Source: Incurvaria masculella
Lineage: Eukaryota; Arthropoda; Insecta; Lepidoptera; Incurvariidae
Length of the DNA: 64,000 nt
Direction: 5' to 3'
Assembly: GCA_946894095.1 (NCBI GenBank)
Contig: OX335657.1
Coordinates: 17,980,001-18,044,000, forward strand
The notes under the pieces were generated by a model, which worked only from the letters and a program-made list of their open reading frames with translations, ran no database searches and was not told the origin of the DNA. The stretch's first letter is position 1. Every line of letters begins with the position of its first letter. Of the stretch, positions 1-9,402 are shown one piece after another. A program made the translations under genes and the position numbers.

Positions 1-531
1 AGGTTCAGGATACCTGATTCCAGGTTACGAAATTCCAGTAATAGGTGCGCTGAGCCTGTTCATTAAAATTAGTTCGGCGGGTTCGGGTAGCGTGACTTGT
101 TGTTTAATACGTTCGCTTATAAGCGGTTTGTGAACGCCGCACGGAATGGATGTCATTTGACACTGCGCCACACGCGCCCCGTTCAATTAACCGTGTTACG
201 TCGTGTAATCAGACAAATTCGATGTTATCCTGAGTAAACTTACGGTGAGCCTGTGTGTAGATGGCGCCACAGTTGTTCGTTGCTATTTCTGCTACCTCAT
301 CAAAAAAGAAGAAGTTAAAAACTATAACTGTATTGGCGAGCACAATTAGCAGTTATGAAAATAATGAAATAAAATTATGAAAAGTTAACAGTTTCGTAAT
401 CATTATGAAGCATAGAGTAAAAATGAGTTACATGTAAATGACAATTTTTGAACACATGATCACATGAAACGCAACATTATTATTGAGTTACTTTTGTATA
501 TATAATATTAGTATGGAAGTATGGATGATGA
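1..531. other. Gene-free AT-rich stretch
   Basis: I see no coding frame, RNA gene or repeat end that I can support here. Short ORFs are at chance length. Confidence 0.5.
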
Positions 532-777
532 ACGGAATGCACACGAAGGATTCCGTACCATCGTAAAAGATTTAATACAAAAAAATCGTTTTTTAATTTT
601 ACCTATTTGTTGTTATAGCGGTAAAATAAATACAAACTATGTGAAAATTTCAGCTGTCAATTTGTTACGGTTACTGAGATACAGTCCTGTGACAGACTGA
701 CGGACGGTCGGACGGACAGACAGCGGAGGCTTAGTAATAGGGTTCCGTTGGCACCCTTTGGGTACGGAACCCTAAAA
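532..777 (+). mobile_element. ACGG-repeat interspersed element, copy 1
   Basis: This is the first of about 15 copies of one dispersed family. A full copy starts AAACCGGCCAAGTGCGAGTC, passes a block reading TTGTTATAGCGGCAAAATAA and TTTCAGCTG, then GATACAGCCCTGTGACAGA and a variable (ACGG)n tract. It closes with TAATAGGGTTCCGTTGGCAC and GGGTACGGAACCCTAAAA, whose GGGTTCCGT/ACGGAACCC halves can form a hairpin. There is no coding capacity. Such microsatellite-bearing elements are known in Lepidoptera, and a Helitron-like origin is possible but not shown. This copy has a worn left end and an intact right end. Confidence 0.75.
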
Positions 778-1233
778 AGATTACGCAATATTTGCTGTTT
801 GAAGACCAGTCTACAAGAACGCACAATTCTTACATTTTGTTTGACCTCACAACACCAACTTTTAAAATCGACTGCTATTTAATTTTGTAGTCCCGTCCCC
901 GAACTCGTAAGTGCGTATCAAATAGCTCTTAAATGACCAGTTTTTCTTTATTTGACTACACATAGTTATATTCAACAAGTAAGACAACCGTCCGCAGCCA
1001 ATTTCGGCTGTGTGCTCGTGCAGAAAAAAGTTGTCTCGTCTCAAATGTTATTTCCCCCGAATTATTTTCCGTTCGCGCACTTATCGTTCCGCTAACACAC
1101 TCGAAGGTAAACGGTCGATTCGAATTCCGCGAGCGCACGGCGAGTTAGTGGGGCGGGCGGCTGCGGCGCGACTGTTGGGCGGGAGACTGGGGGACGGCGA
1201 CCGATCGAGGCTCGATGACACTAGGCTAGTTTC
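778..1233. other. Unannotated stretch with GC-rich patch
   Basis: Positions about 1130-1210 are GC-rich inside AT-rich DNA. Short ORFs on both strands overlap there, but none has a recognisable product, splice signal or start context. Confidence 0.4.
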
Positions 1234-1262
1234 ATCGAAGAGGCAGTTTTTGCCTCTTCGAT
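1234..1262. repeat. 12-bp perfect hairpin at the end of an old SINE
   Basis: ATCGAAGAGGCA, a 5-nt GTTTT loop, then TGCCTCTTCGAT. The right arm is the diverged SINE body (other copies have CATTGCCGCTTCGACCATCG). The left arm replaces the normal body and looks like an inverted copy of the right arm. Confidence 0.65.
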
Positions 1263-1475
1263 CATCGTTCATTCAATCGGACGGGATTAACCCTGCCACC
1301 TAGTAAGTAAGGAGTAGGTCACCTACAGTTTTACGTGGAATCAACCACGGCTAGCTTCAAATGTTGAAAATGGTCACCCATTCAGAACCCAACCGCGCTC
1401 AGAGGTGCTTCACCCAGCTTATCGAATCGCAAGGCGTCGTACTACTGGGCTAGCAAGGCTATATACAATATCGGT
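1234..1475 (-). mobile_element. Old 5S-headed SINE copy, minus strand
   Basis: This is a diverged relative of the 5S-headed SINE (best copies at 24401 and 33931). Shared landmarks read on the plus strand are the CCTGCCACCTAGTAAGTAAGG block, the ACGTGGAATC...CCACGGC block and the GGTCACCCATTC segment, which corresponds to the 5S internal promoter in reverse. The distal end at 1234-1262 has become a short perfect hairpin. Divergence is clearly higher than in the other copies, so the insertion is old. Confidence 0.6.
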
Positions 1476-2190
1476 AGCGCCGGCGAGTCAGTTCGCTTAT
1501 GGATACGCTCATTATTAATGTTCTAGAGTTCCAACGACACGTTAGAACTTCACAGGATGCTATTTAAAACAAACATTCGATGTTGCGCGTTCCGAATTCG
1601 TAAGCGAACTAACTCGGTGTATTTCTACTACCATGTGGCTAGCTACCGCCTAACGAATTAGTTCCGATCGCCACTCCCGTACTTTCTTCCTCACTGATGA
1701 GTGTCTATGACACTCGAAACTATCTATTCGCTCCGTAGCCAACTAGCTAGCGAGTTGAAATCGCGTGTTGTTTTTGTAGTTCTGGGTCTGGCGTGTATAT
1801 TTTAGATTTAGTCGCGAACCAGTTCCGTGGACATTTTGTTTACCAAGCAACGCCGAGATATTCGCAGCTAGTTCACTATCAACCATAAAGCCCACACGGC
1901 AGCAATTAGCAAATAAATCAGCCATGCCTTAAAATTTTCTCGCAGCATTTTTACAATCAGGTAGCTAGCTAGTACAACGATGACACTGGGTGAGTTTACT
2001 GGCAGATAGTGAATTTTCCGGCTAGTAGCTTGTCAACCAGACTAGTGTCAACCCTTAAATAAACAACGGAACGAATACGACCTCTTGGAGGTTCTTTGTG
2101 TCTCGGAAACTCAAAGATATCGCTTACCTCAATACTTTATGCTTTGAGCTTTGTCTAGTGTTAATTGATACACCGTCATGCTGCTTTCCC
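1476..2190. other. Unannotated stretch
   Basis: No gene is recognised. A segment around 1490-1610 with TTCGCTTATGGATA and CCGAATTCGTAAGCGAAC has weak counterparts at about 39895-40330, including a second GAATTCGTAAGCGAA, so part of it may be an old dispersed repeat. Confidence 0.3.
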
Positions 2191-2290
2191 AGCGTGGTAG
2201 GCAGACATGGTTAAAGGTCATCAGGGTCAGAGGCGGGTGGACTTGTCTTCCATCCCAGAGGTCTGAGTTCAAATCCCCGTTCCGTTTATG
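2191..2290 (+). repeat. tRNA-like fragment
   Basis: The segment holds a B-box-like GAGTTCAAATCCCCG at about 2266-2280, preceded by an anticodon-arm-like stretch. I cannot draw a full cloverleaf, so this is a decayed tRNA or SINE head at most. Confidence 0.3.
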
Positions 2291-2379
2291 CACCACTTTA
2301 TTTCTGTTTCAGTTTGATAATTGCAATTAGTTATGCAGTTACCAGCTGTTCCATACTTCGGAATCGTCTCGTTGGTCGG

Positions 2380-2500
2380 ACAGGAAAACCTACCACCCTA
2401 CCATCGTATTGGAAGAAACGATGGTCGAAGCGGCAATGAAAAATTGTTCGTGTTTTCCATCCAGTTAACTGTAGCCGTGCTCGTAAAGGGCTGTCAGAAA
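2380..2500 (+). mobile_element. SINE body fragment, plus strand
   Basis: It contains the shared SINE body blocks ACGATGGTCGAAGCGGCAAT and GTGTTTTCCATCCAGTT followed by TGTAGCCGTGC, as in the copies at 6931 and 24401. Both the Pol III head and the poly(A) tail are missing. Confidence 0.65.
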
Positions 2501-2539
2501 CCTAATATTTTTGGGAAAGCGGTTGCTGAGCTAATATAA

Positions 2540-2773
2540 GAGTATAATTGTCATACTCACAGGTATAGCACAACAAATAAGTATAGACTGATTGATGTGA
2601 AACACTCTTTATCATTCTATGAAAAAGGCATCTATAGTACTAGCCTTAAAATGTATAACAAAATTCCTACAGACATAAAATTAAATGTAAATATCAATAC
2701 ATTTAAACGAGAATTAAATAAATGGATTCTCAAGAAAAACTTTTACAATTTGCAGGAATTTCTCAGTGCATAA
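2540..2773 (+). pseudogene. LINE ORF2 C-terminal remnant (CR1/Jockey type)
   Basis: A 77-codon open stretch ends in TAA at 2771-2773. Its order is characteristic of the end of CR1/Jockey-group reverse transcriptases: HTHRYSTTNKYRL, then YEKGIYSTSLKMYNKIPTDI, then NTFKRELNKWIL, then FYNLQEFLSA. In related elements this region lies behind the RT domain and carries no catalytic residues. The upstream frame is broken by a TAA at 2537-2539, so the copy is 5'-truncated and non-functional. The element's 3' UTR resumes after the TTAA-2 MITE at 2799-3348 and ends near 3450. Confidence 0.75.
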
Positions 2774-2798
2774 TAATGTGATGTTATACAATATTATA

Positions 2799-3348
2799 TT
2801 AAGGTGGCCCATCCCGATCATCTCTCCATACAAAAGGGGAAAGAAGATCACGCCCATATTTCTTGTCAGAGATCTTAAATTTTGCTCAAAATAGCTTTAC
2901 TTGATCGAACTAGATGTCTGATGACCATTGGCATTGTAAAATTGTGTTTGGTTTCTAAGTTATAAGGTCCGAAAGTTCGCATTTTTCGCGCGTTTTATAC
3001 AATAACTTTGGAGGTGGATTACGCAATGATAAAGTAAGAACATCTTAAAAAAATTAGTCATCAGACATAGCTTATTTAATCAAGATTTATAATCTATTTG
3101 GTTTTTGTTAGATTTTTTACTACAGCGGTCGTGGTTTACTTTTAGCTATAAGTCGTTTTGAAATTAAAATTTTCGTAAATCTTACCAAATCATACACTAT
3201 GCACATTGTCTTTTTTGTGGACATGTTGCATCTTCCTCATCACGGAGCCTGTCTTATTCTTTGAAACAGAGAGGGTCCCAGAGCGCAACAGCACGGTTTT
3301 GTACCGTGCCCGCGAATGAGTTAGGCCCGCCGGGTTGGGCCACCTTAA
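2799..3348 (+). mobile_element. TTAA-2 MITE, copy a
   Basis: This defines a non-autonomous family of about 550 bp with eight copies in the window. The left terminus is TTAAGGTGGCCCATCCCG and the right terminus is its imperfect complement CGGGTTGGGCCACCTTAA. TTAA sits at both outer ends, as expected for a TTAA target duplication. There is no ORF of note. TTAA duplication is the hallmark of piggyBac-type transposition, but these termini start GG rather than the usual CCC, so the superfamily stays open. This copy interrupts a LINE 3' UTR. Confidence 0.85.
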
Positions 3349-3452
3349 TTGGTATGTGTACGACACAAGGCTGACGATGTGCTGTGTAATTATGTAGACC
3401 TCTGTATATTTGCACCACAAATAAATTTCTGATTCTGATTCTGATTCTGAAT
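3349..3452 (+). mobile_element. LINE 3' UTR end with TTCTGA tail
   Basis: Directly after the MITE the sequence resumes and ends with AATAAATTTCTGATTCTGAT, that is a polyadenylation-like AATAAA followed by a hexanucleotide tail. Such short-repeat tails are common at the 3' ends of lepidopteran LINEs. It most likely belongs to the ORF remnant at 2540-2773. Confidence 0.6.
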
Positions 3453-3995
3453 ATCATGCGTGGGTAAAAAAAACCATAGGCGTCCTGGGACACCCGGTAG
3501 GAACTAAGTTCCATTCTGAAGAAACACTTAAATTTCGGACGACATAACATTTAACAGACGCCAATCGTCAAGTTAGACGCGAGTTTACGCTTAAAGCGCT
3601 AGGTGACTATTTTAAATATATAGACGCGCACATCTGAGAGCGTTTCGTTTTTTTTTTTCATTTTGCTATCGAGGCATTGAATTGCATTACTACCGTAAGG
3701 TCCCCAGTCTTCAGCAAAGAATGAGACAGAAAACGGTGTTATCGTTTCGGCCGTGAAGTAATATGGTCGTAAGTTGGCGGGAGGACTGAAATTCTGTGTC
3801 AGCGGTGTGTTTTTCGGTATAGCTCTCATCCGCCAAACGCACGAAAAGGAACATAGTTCCGAAATAAAATGCGCAATCGGACCGAAGGCATCATGTTTTA
3901 AGGCGCTAGGACTGGCCAACTACTCGCGCCATACAAATTCACTTTTTAACAAATGCTTCAGAAAATCCAAATAGAACTCCAGACTGATAATGGAT

Positions 3996-4252
3996 CAAGC
4001 AAGCTACGTATCAAAGAGTTGTAAAGTAAGAGCAGACTCTCAATTTTCTTAAAAGGCTTTGTAACTCTAAAGATAAATCCAATTAATTTGTTAGCCCTAG
4101 TGATGAGGTCTAACTGCAACTTAAAAGAAATGTCAGATTCTAAATATATGCCCAAATCACGAACTACTGAAACACGTGATAATTCAAAGTTGTCGATATG
4201 GTATTGAAAGTCAATTGGGGTTTTACTCCGAGTGAATGAGATAATTTGACAT
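3996..4252 (-). pseudogene. LINE ORF2 continuation after frameshift, 3'-truncated
   Basis: On the minus strand, in the frame one base off the main ORF, the RT thumb continues: CQIISFTRSKTPI, then VRDLGIYLESDISF, then LLYNSLIRSLLDP. It then runs into TTAA-1 arm sequence near 3996. The frame change falls at the run of eight T at 4252-4259. The rest of the C-terminus, the 3' UTR and the tail are absent, which is unusual because LINE copies normally lose their 5' end. Confidence 0.75.
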
Positions 4253-6389
4253 TTTTTTTATTAAGCGACATTTTATTTGTTACGCACCAGCGGCTTACAA
4301 TATCAATATCAAATTGTAATAAAAAGCTATCGTGCTGCTTTGAAATTCGCCTAAACATTTTGATGTCATCAGCGAATGCCAGACACTCACTAGTTATTTT
4401 CGTAAGGAGATCATTGATAAATATTATGAACATTAAGGGACCTAGGTGAGAGCCCTGGGGAACTCCGGAAGTTACAGTTATGGGATATGAGTCGAAACCA
4501 TGAATTGTTACTATTTGACTTCTGTTTGACAAATAAGATTCAAGCCATCTTAATAAGTCGCCGTGAATGCCATAATGACCCAGTTTTTTTATTAGTATAA
4601 CATGGTTGACACAATCAAAGGCCTTAGAAAAATCTAGGTAAATAGAATCTACTTGAATTCTTTCATTAAATGAAAGGCATAGAAAATTCATGTACTCAAT
4701 TAAGTTGGTATTTGTAGATCGACTACTTACAAAACCGTGTTGTTTGGGACTCAATATATGGTTAAAATGATTGTTTATGGACTTATATATCAGACTTTCA
4801 AAAATCTTGCCGAAACATGACAATATGGATATAGGGCGGTAATTGGTAATATCATTTTTGTTACCACTTTTGTGAATGGGTACTATATTTGCTAATTTCC
4901 ATATACTGGGAAAGGTGCCTTCACTCAAAGATTTGGAAAAGATAAAAAATAAAGGTTTGACTAATTCGTTAGAACATTTTTTAATGAAAATTGGCGGAAG
5001 TCCATCCGGTCCAGCTCCTTTGGTTCCATCAAGGTTATTAAGCGAACTTGTAATGTCATCTTCTGTTATTTTTACGGTGGACAGGCAGTAGTTACTTTCG
5101 GGAAAATCAGGATTAAATTTGGTGCAAGGAGATGACTGATAAACCGATGAAAAGTAGTCTGCGAATAAATTTGCCACATCAGTTCCAGCAGCGGCAGTAT
5201 GGTCCTTGTAAACCATTAATTTGGGTAGGCTGTTAGTAACTCTTTTTGATTTTGTGAATCTCCAGAATGATTTGATATTATTACTAAGTTGAGACTCTAT
5301 ACCGGAGATGAAATCTTTGAAACACATATCCATACATGCTTTAGTCCGAGACCTAAGAGAGGAAAATGAGTCATAGTCTCGAGGGTTTTTGTAAATCTTA
5401 TATTTTCTATGGTATTTATCTTTTTCCTTTATCATTTTTATAAGTGCATGAGAGAACCATATGGGGTAGTTGGACGATCGATTTTTTATTTTAGGAGTGT
5501 ATTTTATAATTACTTCCCATAGCAAATTGTACACCAAGATCGAAAAATCATCACAGTTTAAATTTAAGTATTTATTCCAATCTATGTTAGATAGTTCTTT
5601 TTTGCAAGATTCATAGTTGCATTTTCTAAAATCGTATCGGTCAATGTCTCTATTCGAGTGCAAGCATTTATTTACTTGAAGATTTAAATTTATTTCAAAG
5701 GGTGAGTGGTGTTCATCAACATTACAAATTGGAGCAGCAGCAACAACTTCACAATTACTGATGTTTGTTAAAGCCAAGTCCAGAATACGATTGTTTGCAT
5801 TTTTAATGTGGTTCAGTTGTTCAAGACCTGATATTGATAATAAATCCACGAAACAAATGCTCTTTTCGTTTGTAAAATTACGTGGTGACATTTTATTCGA
5901 GTTGGAAATGTTAGTCCATTCAATATCATTGAGATTGAAGTCACCAATAATAAGACATCTGTTTTTCTCAGATGAAAGGACGATTTCTTCGCAGTTATTA
6001 AGAAATTTGGAAAAGAGAAGTTTAGGTATATATGCGGGTGAGTAAACTACACATATGTCAATAGATGTAGTACCCACGTAAACTGTGACCCATAAGTCTT
6101 CTAAATCACTCTGCCAATGTACGCAGGGCTTCGCATCAAGTTTTAAGGATGTTGCAATTATCACTCCTCCTCCCCAATTTTTGTTAAAAGTTTCTTTAAA
6201 AAAACAACTACGATCTCGGCGAAAAACGGAATATCGCTGATCAAAGATCTCCTCGCTAAATACACTATCATCTAACCAAGTTTCCGTGAGACAAATTATA
6301 TCATTATTACAATTAAGAATTTCAGAAAATATATTGCTAGTCTTTGACTTTAAGCCGCGAACATTCTGGTAGTACACTGACAAAGCCAT
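4164..6389 (-). pseudogene. LINE ORF2: endonuclease and reverse transcriptase
   Basis: This is an APE-type non-LTR retrotransposon protein of the CR1/Jockey group. From the Met at 6389, residues 1-20 open with YYQNVRGLKSK. LTETW places the endonuclease Glu at 36, IIGDFN lies at 147-152 and the His motif DEHHSP at 225-230. The RT domain follows with YRPIS at 517-521, Asp586 in YLDFSKAFD, SGVPQGS at 641-647 and the catalytic FADD at 672-675. The open frame could start 27 codons earlier at 6470, but those first residues come from TTAA-1 arm sequence, so I prefer 6389. A one-base shift in the T8 run at 4252-4259 disrupts the thumb, and residues after about 710 are out of frame. Key catalytic residues are intact, so the copy is fairly young. 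No ORF1 is present. Confidence 0.85.
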
Positions 6390-6589
6390 TGCGGCGTTAG
6401 AAAAAATACAAACACGATACAATTTATGAAGGACTAATAGACAAGGAATCATATATTGTAAGAATGACACTTATAATCGTCAGACTTAGTTAGTTAACTT
6501 GGGGTGCCTCGTCTAACTTTGCGATTTGGCTAGTACCAGGGCCTTAAGACAGTGTTTTCTCTGAGCTGCAAGTCGCGTTCGGAGCAAAT

Positions 6590-6835
6590 CGAGTTTGATT
6601 TTATCGACCAGAAAAAATCAAACTCGGACTACCAAATTAGTATGAAGACGCGAAGTCAACGTCAACGTATTTATGGCGACGGTGAGTAAGGTGTCAAATC
6701 AAACTCACACTCGAAAATGTTAGTTCGCTTAACGCCCACTGCGCGCGCTTTTCAATTCTCCATACATTGAAAACGCCAGTCGATCGGTTTGGGGTAAACG
6801 CCAATTAAAGTGACAAGTGGGACTAGGGGCTCTGG
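6590..6835 (+). mobile_element. MITE-G copy, left part worn
   Basis: This is one of five copies of a family with termini near CAGAGCCC-TAGTCCCAGTTG and subterminal TCACCTAAATTGGCGTTTAC plus CCAAACCGATCGACT. This copy keeps the right end (CCAGTCGATCGGTTTGG near 6776, GGGGCTCTG at 6826-6834) and the inner AGTTCGCTTAACGCCCACTG block. The left end is unclear. Confidence 0.6.
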
Positions 6836-6930
6836 TCGCGAATCAGCGCACGTGACGTCGTAACACGTCCTTTTCCAATTTCGTTTTTATTTGGTACAAA
6901 AAATACACTTTGGAACAAATATTTTGTATT

Positions 6931-7293
6931 CACACTTCGGCGATCGCTCTCCGAAGTTAAGCAACGCTGGGTCCGGTCTGGTCTTGGATGGGTGACCATT
7001 CGACCGTTGAGAGAGGCTGGCCGTGGTTCGGATTCCACGTTAAGCTGTAGGTCCCCTTCCTTACTTACTAGGTGGTAGGGTTTATCCCGCCCGGGTTGGT
7101 ACCATCGCATTGGATGAACGATGGTCGAAGCGGCAATGAAAATTGTCCGTGTTTTCCATCCAGTTCAATGTAGCCGTGCAATATAAGGAAGGTCCTGGCA
7201 TGGCACCTAGTTCCCATGTGGTGTGTTGGGCTAATACCATGACAGATCTTGTGGTATTAGCCATCCATGTCCAGTCACATAAAAAAAAAAAAA
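6931..7293 (+). mobile_element. 5S-headed SINE, 5'-truncated
   Basis: The head aligns with the 5S rRNA internal promoter: box-A-like GAAGTTAAGCAACGCTGGGT and box-C-like GGATGGGTGACC. Next come the CCGTGGTTCGGATTCCACGT block, a body with CGGGTTGGTACCATCGCATT, and the tail TGTCCAGTCACAT followed by poly(A) at 7281-7293. The first 30 bases of the head are missing compared with the copy at 24401. Confidence 0.8.
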
Positions 7294-7845
7294 GTATGAA
7301 AACTGAGACCTGCAAACGATTGTGAATATTCATTGCGATTTTAAATGTATAATATGTATGAATTTAATAAAACTGTCAAAGTTCACCCGTAATTGGATAG
7401 GTATTTATTTGATGAGGTAAACAAAAAATTTAAGATTTCATTCTCATATGGGTATCACAACATAAAAAAATTAATTTAAGAAAGCGACGTACTTGATAAG
7501 TACGAAAATGTATATTAATGGTTTACAATTCCCGCTATAATAATAAAAGTTCAGCAATCAGGACAAAAATTGTAATTTTGTTATTTCATAGAACCAACAA
7601 TTTACGATTTTAAAACGGTTAACTTTTATCTGGGTATTGGGAATAAAATTCAAAGCAAGAGTGACCTCACCTTAAAAATGTCAAAATTGTCAAACATTAT
7701 ATGTTATGGTTTTGTGATATTTTCTTTCGCACGACTTCTTTTGATTAGCTTAATTAAGAACAATTATTTTCGGAATAAAATCGAGAAAATTGAATTTACA
7801 TTACATAGATTGAGTAAATAAAATGTCAAACCTATTTTTTTATTT
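7294..7845. other. AT-rich stretch without genes
   Basis: I see only low-complexity AT-rich DNA with no coding frame. Confidence 0.45.
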
Positions 7846-7848
7846 TGT

Positions 7849-8305
7849 ATGGTAGATGACCAGTGCGTCCTACCGGTTATGACGTACAGATGTGAAACGT
7901 GGACTCTGACGGTCGCCGTTGTCCAAAGGTTGAAAGTTGCCCAGCGAGCAATGGAGCGAGCCATGCTGGGAATATCGCTACGGGATATGGTGCGTAACGA
8001 GGCAATCCGCCGACGTACCAAAGTAGTCGATATTGGACACCGGGTGGCTAAGCTCAAGTGGCAGTGGGCTGGTCATGTCAGCCGAAGAGACGACGACCGT
8101 TGGAGTGACCGTGTCCTACACTGGCGGCCGTGGACAGGAAAACGGAGTGTGGGAAGACCACCCGCCAGGTGGGACGACGACATCAAGTGCGTCGGCGGAA
8201 AGCAGTGGTTCCGTACCGCTGAAGGCCGGGAGGACTGGAGGAAAATTGGAGAGGCGTATGTCCAGCAGTGGACGCAATCACGCTGAATGATTGACTGACT
8301 GACAT
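7849..8305 (+). pseudogene. RTE-type LINE ORF C-terminus with 3' tail
   Basis: An uninterrupted 145-codon frame (stop at 8284-8286) contains the conserved tail of RTE-clade polyproteins: YRCETWTLT, RLKVAQRAMERAMLGISLRD, RRRTKV, KLKWQWAGHVSRR, GKRSVGRPPARW, then EDWRKIGEAYVQQWT. In the family this part lies downstream of the RT domain, so the endonuclease and RT are absent and the copy is a 5'-truncated insertion. After the stop it ends with a short TGAC repeat, as RTE elements commonly do. The frame has no stops or shifts, so the insertion is recent. The first Met is probably just the truncation point. Confidence 0.85.
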
Positions 8306-8720
8306 GGTAGATACCATCAAATTTGAGCAGCCAGACAGCTCTGAAAAATCATTTGGGTAAGCTCGCTTGAACGCCACTCTTCCCCCATTGAACTCGTGTT
8401 TGCTTTATGAGTGCATATACCGAAAACGTTTTCGCTAATTTCCGTGCACCGCAACCGCGAACGTATTACACAAGATCCACTTTAAATACGCAATAAAAAG
8501 CGGCCATCAAGCTAAGCCCCGCTGATGGCCGCCATCTTTATTTACGGCACGTTCGCGCCACATTTCATTCGGGGAGTTCCGGCGGTGGCGCTGCGATCGC
8601 GGCGACAGATAGTCGCGACACTGACTGAGGAGGCCACGGGTCGGTTATCTTTACCGTAGATGATAAATCAACCGTTTCATATACCTTGCCGCACATTTGA
8701 GGCACTTTGGTAGTCGAAAG
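8306..8720. other. Intergenic stretch with GC-rich hairpin
   Basis: No gene is recognised. At about 8491-8545 GCGGCCATCA and its complement TGATGGCCGC face each other across about 16 nt, flanked by AATAAA and TTTATT that can also pair. GC content rises to about 8640. Confidence 0.4.
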
Positions 8721-9082
8721 CTACACTGAGAAAAACAAACAACAAAGAAACTTTAACCCTGGAGATCCGTCATAGTGAATTGGTTGCAACAACCTTTATT
8801 TTGTCGACCATATTTATAATCTAACAAAGTAATTCTAGCAAAACATACTAGACATTGTTGCGCTCGCAACTTCCACTTTGTTACACTAACAAACAGTGAC
8901 CAAAGTTGTTACAGTAACAAATACGACTTTGTTTCAATGACAAAAAGCAATTGACAAAATAATAGTTGTCCTGAGAAATAAGCTCGATTCGTTATATTAA
9001 CAACTTATTATGATGCTTCAACATTTTTTTTCTGACAACGTGATTTTTGTCACTTTGTCAGCCTACTATTTTCTCAGTGTAG
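8721..9082. mobile_element. MITE with CTACACTGAG termini
   Basis: A 362-bp AT-rich element bounded by CTACACTGAGAAAA and its exact complement TTTTCTCAGTGTAG, with no coding frame. A partial relative ending in CTCAGTGTAG lies near 53840. Confidence 0.65.
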
Positions 9083-9095
9083 TAGTGAGAAATAA

Positions 9096-9402
9096 AAAAA
9101 CGGCCAAATGCGAGATGGACTCGCACTAGAAGGATTCCGTACCATCGTAGAAGATTTAACTCAAAAGATCACGTTTCTTGTATTGTTTCCCTTTTTATTT
9201 TTAAATTATATACTTTTTTTTGTATTTGCGGCTATAAAAAATAAACGCTCTGTGAAAATGTCAGCTGTCTACCTAACACGATTCAAGCGATACAGCCGGG
9301 CGACGGACGGAGGACGGACGGACGGACGGACGTACAGACGGACGGACGGACGGACGTACAGACGGACGGACTAGTAATTAGGCTCCGTTGGCACCCTATT
9401 AG
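9096..9402 (+). mobile_element. ACGG-repeat interspersed element, copy 2
   Basis: Full-length member of the family described at 532, with left arm CGGCCAAATGCGAGATGGAC. Its ACGG tract (about 9300-9372) is the longest in the window and is interrupted by GTAC variants. The right hairpin end is worn. The 88-codon ORF across it is fortuitous. Confidence 0.75.

Larger units (their letters stand above)
3898..6547. mobile_element. TTAA-1 element carrying an internal LINE
   Basis: The outer ends are TTAAGGCGCTAGGACTGGCC on the left and the imperfect complement GGCTAGTACCAGGGCCTTAA on the right, matching the short copies at 29655-30112 and 55031-55510. In those copies the two arms flank a core of about 255 bp. 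Here the left arm stops near 3995 and the right arm resumes near 6436, and about 2.44 kb of LINE sequence lies between them instead of the core. The left arm also lacks about 21 nt that copy 55031 has. TTAA is present at both outer ends. Confidence 0.75.

Noticed and set aside
2799..3348. Autonomous piggyBac transposon
   Set aside because: No transposase frame is present in any of the eight copies, and the termini start GG rather than CCC.
6390..6470. Upstream Met at 6470 as LINE ORF start
   Set aside because: Its first residues derive from the TTAA-1 arm; the LINE-type sequence starts near the Met at 6389.
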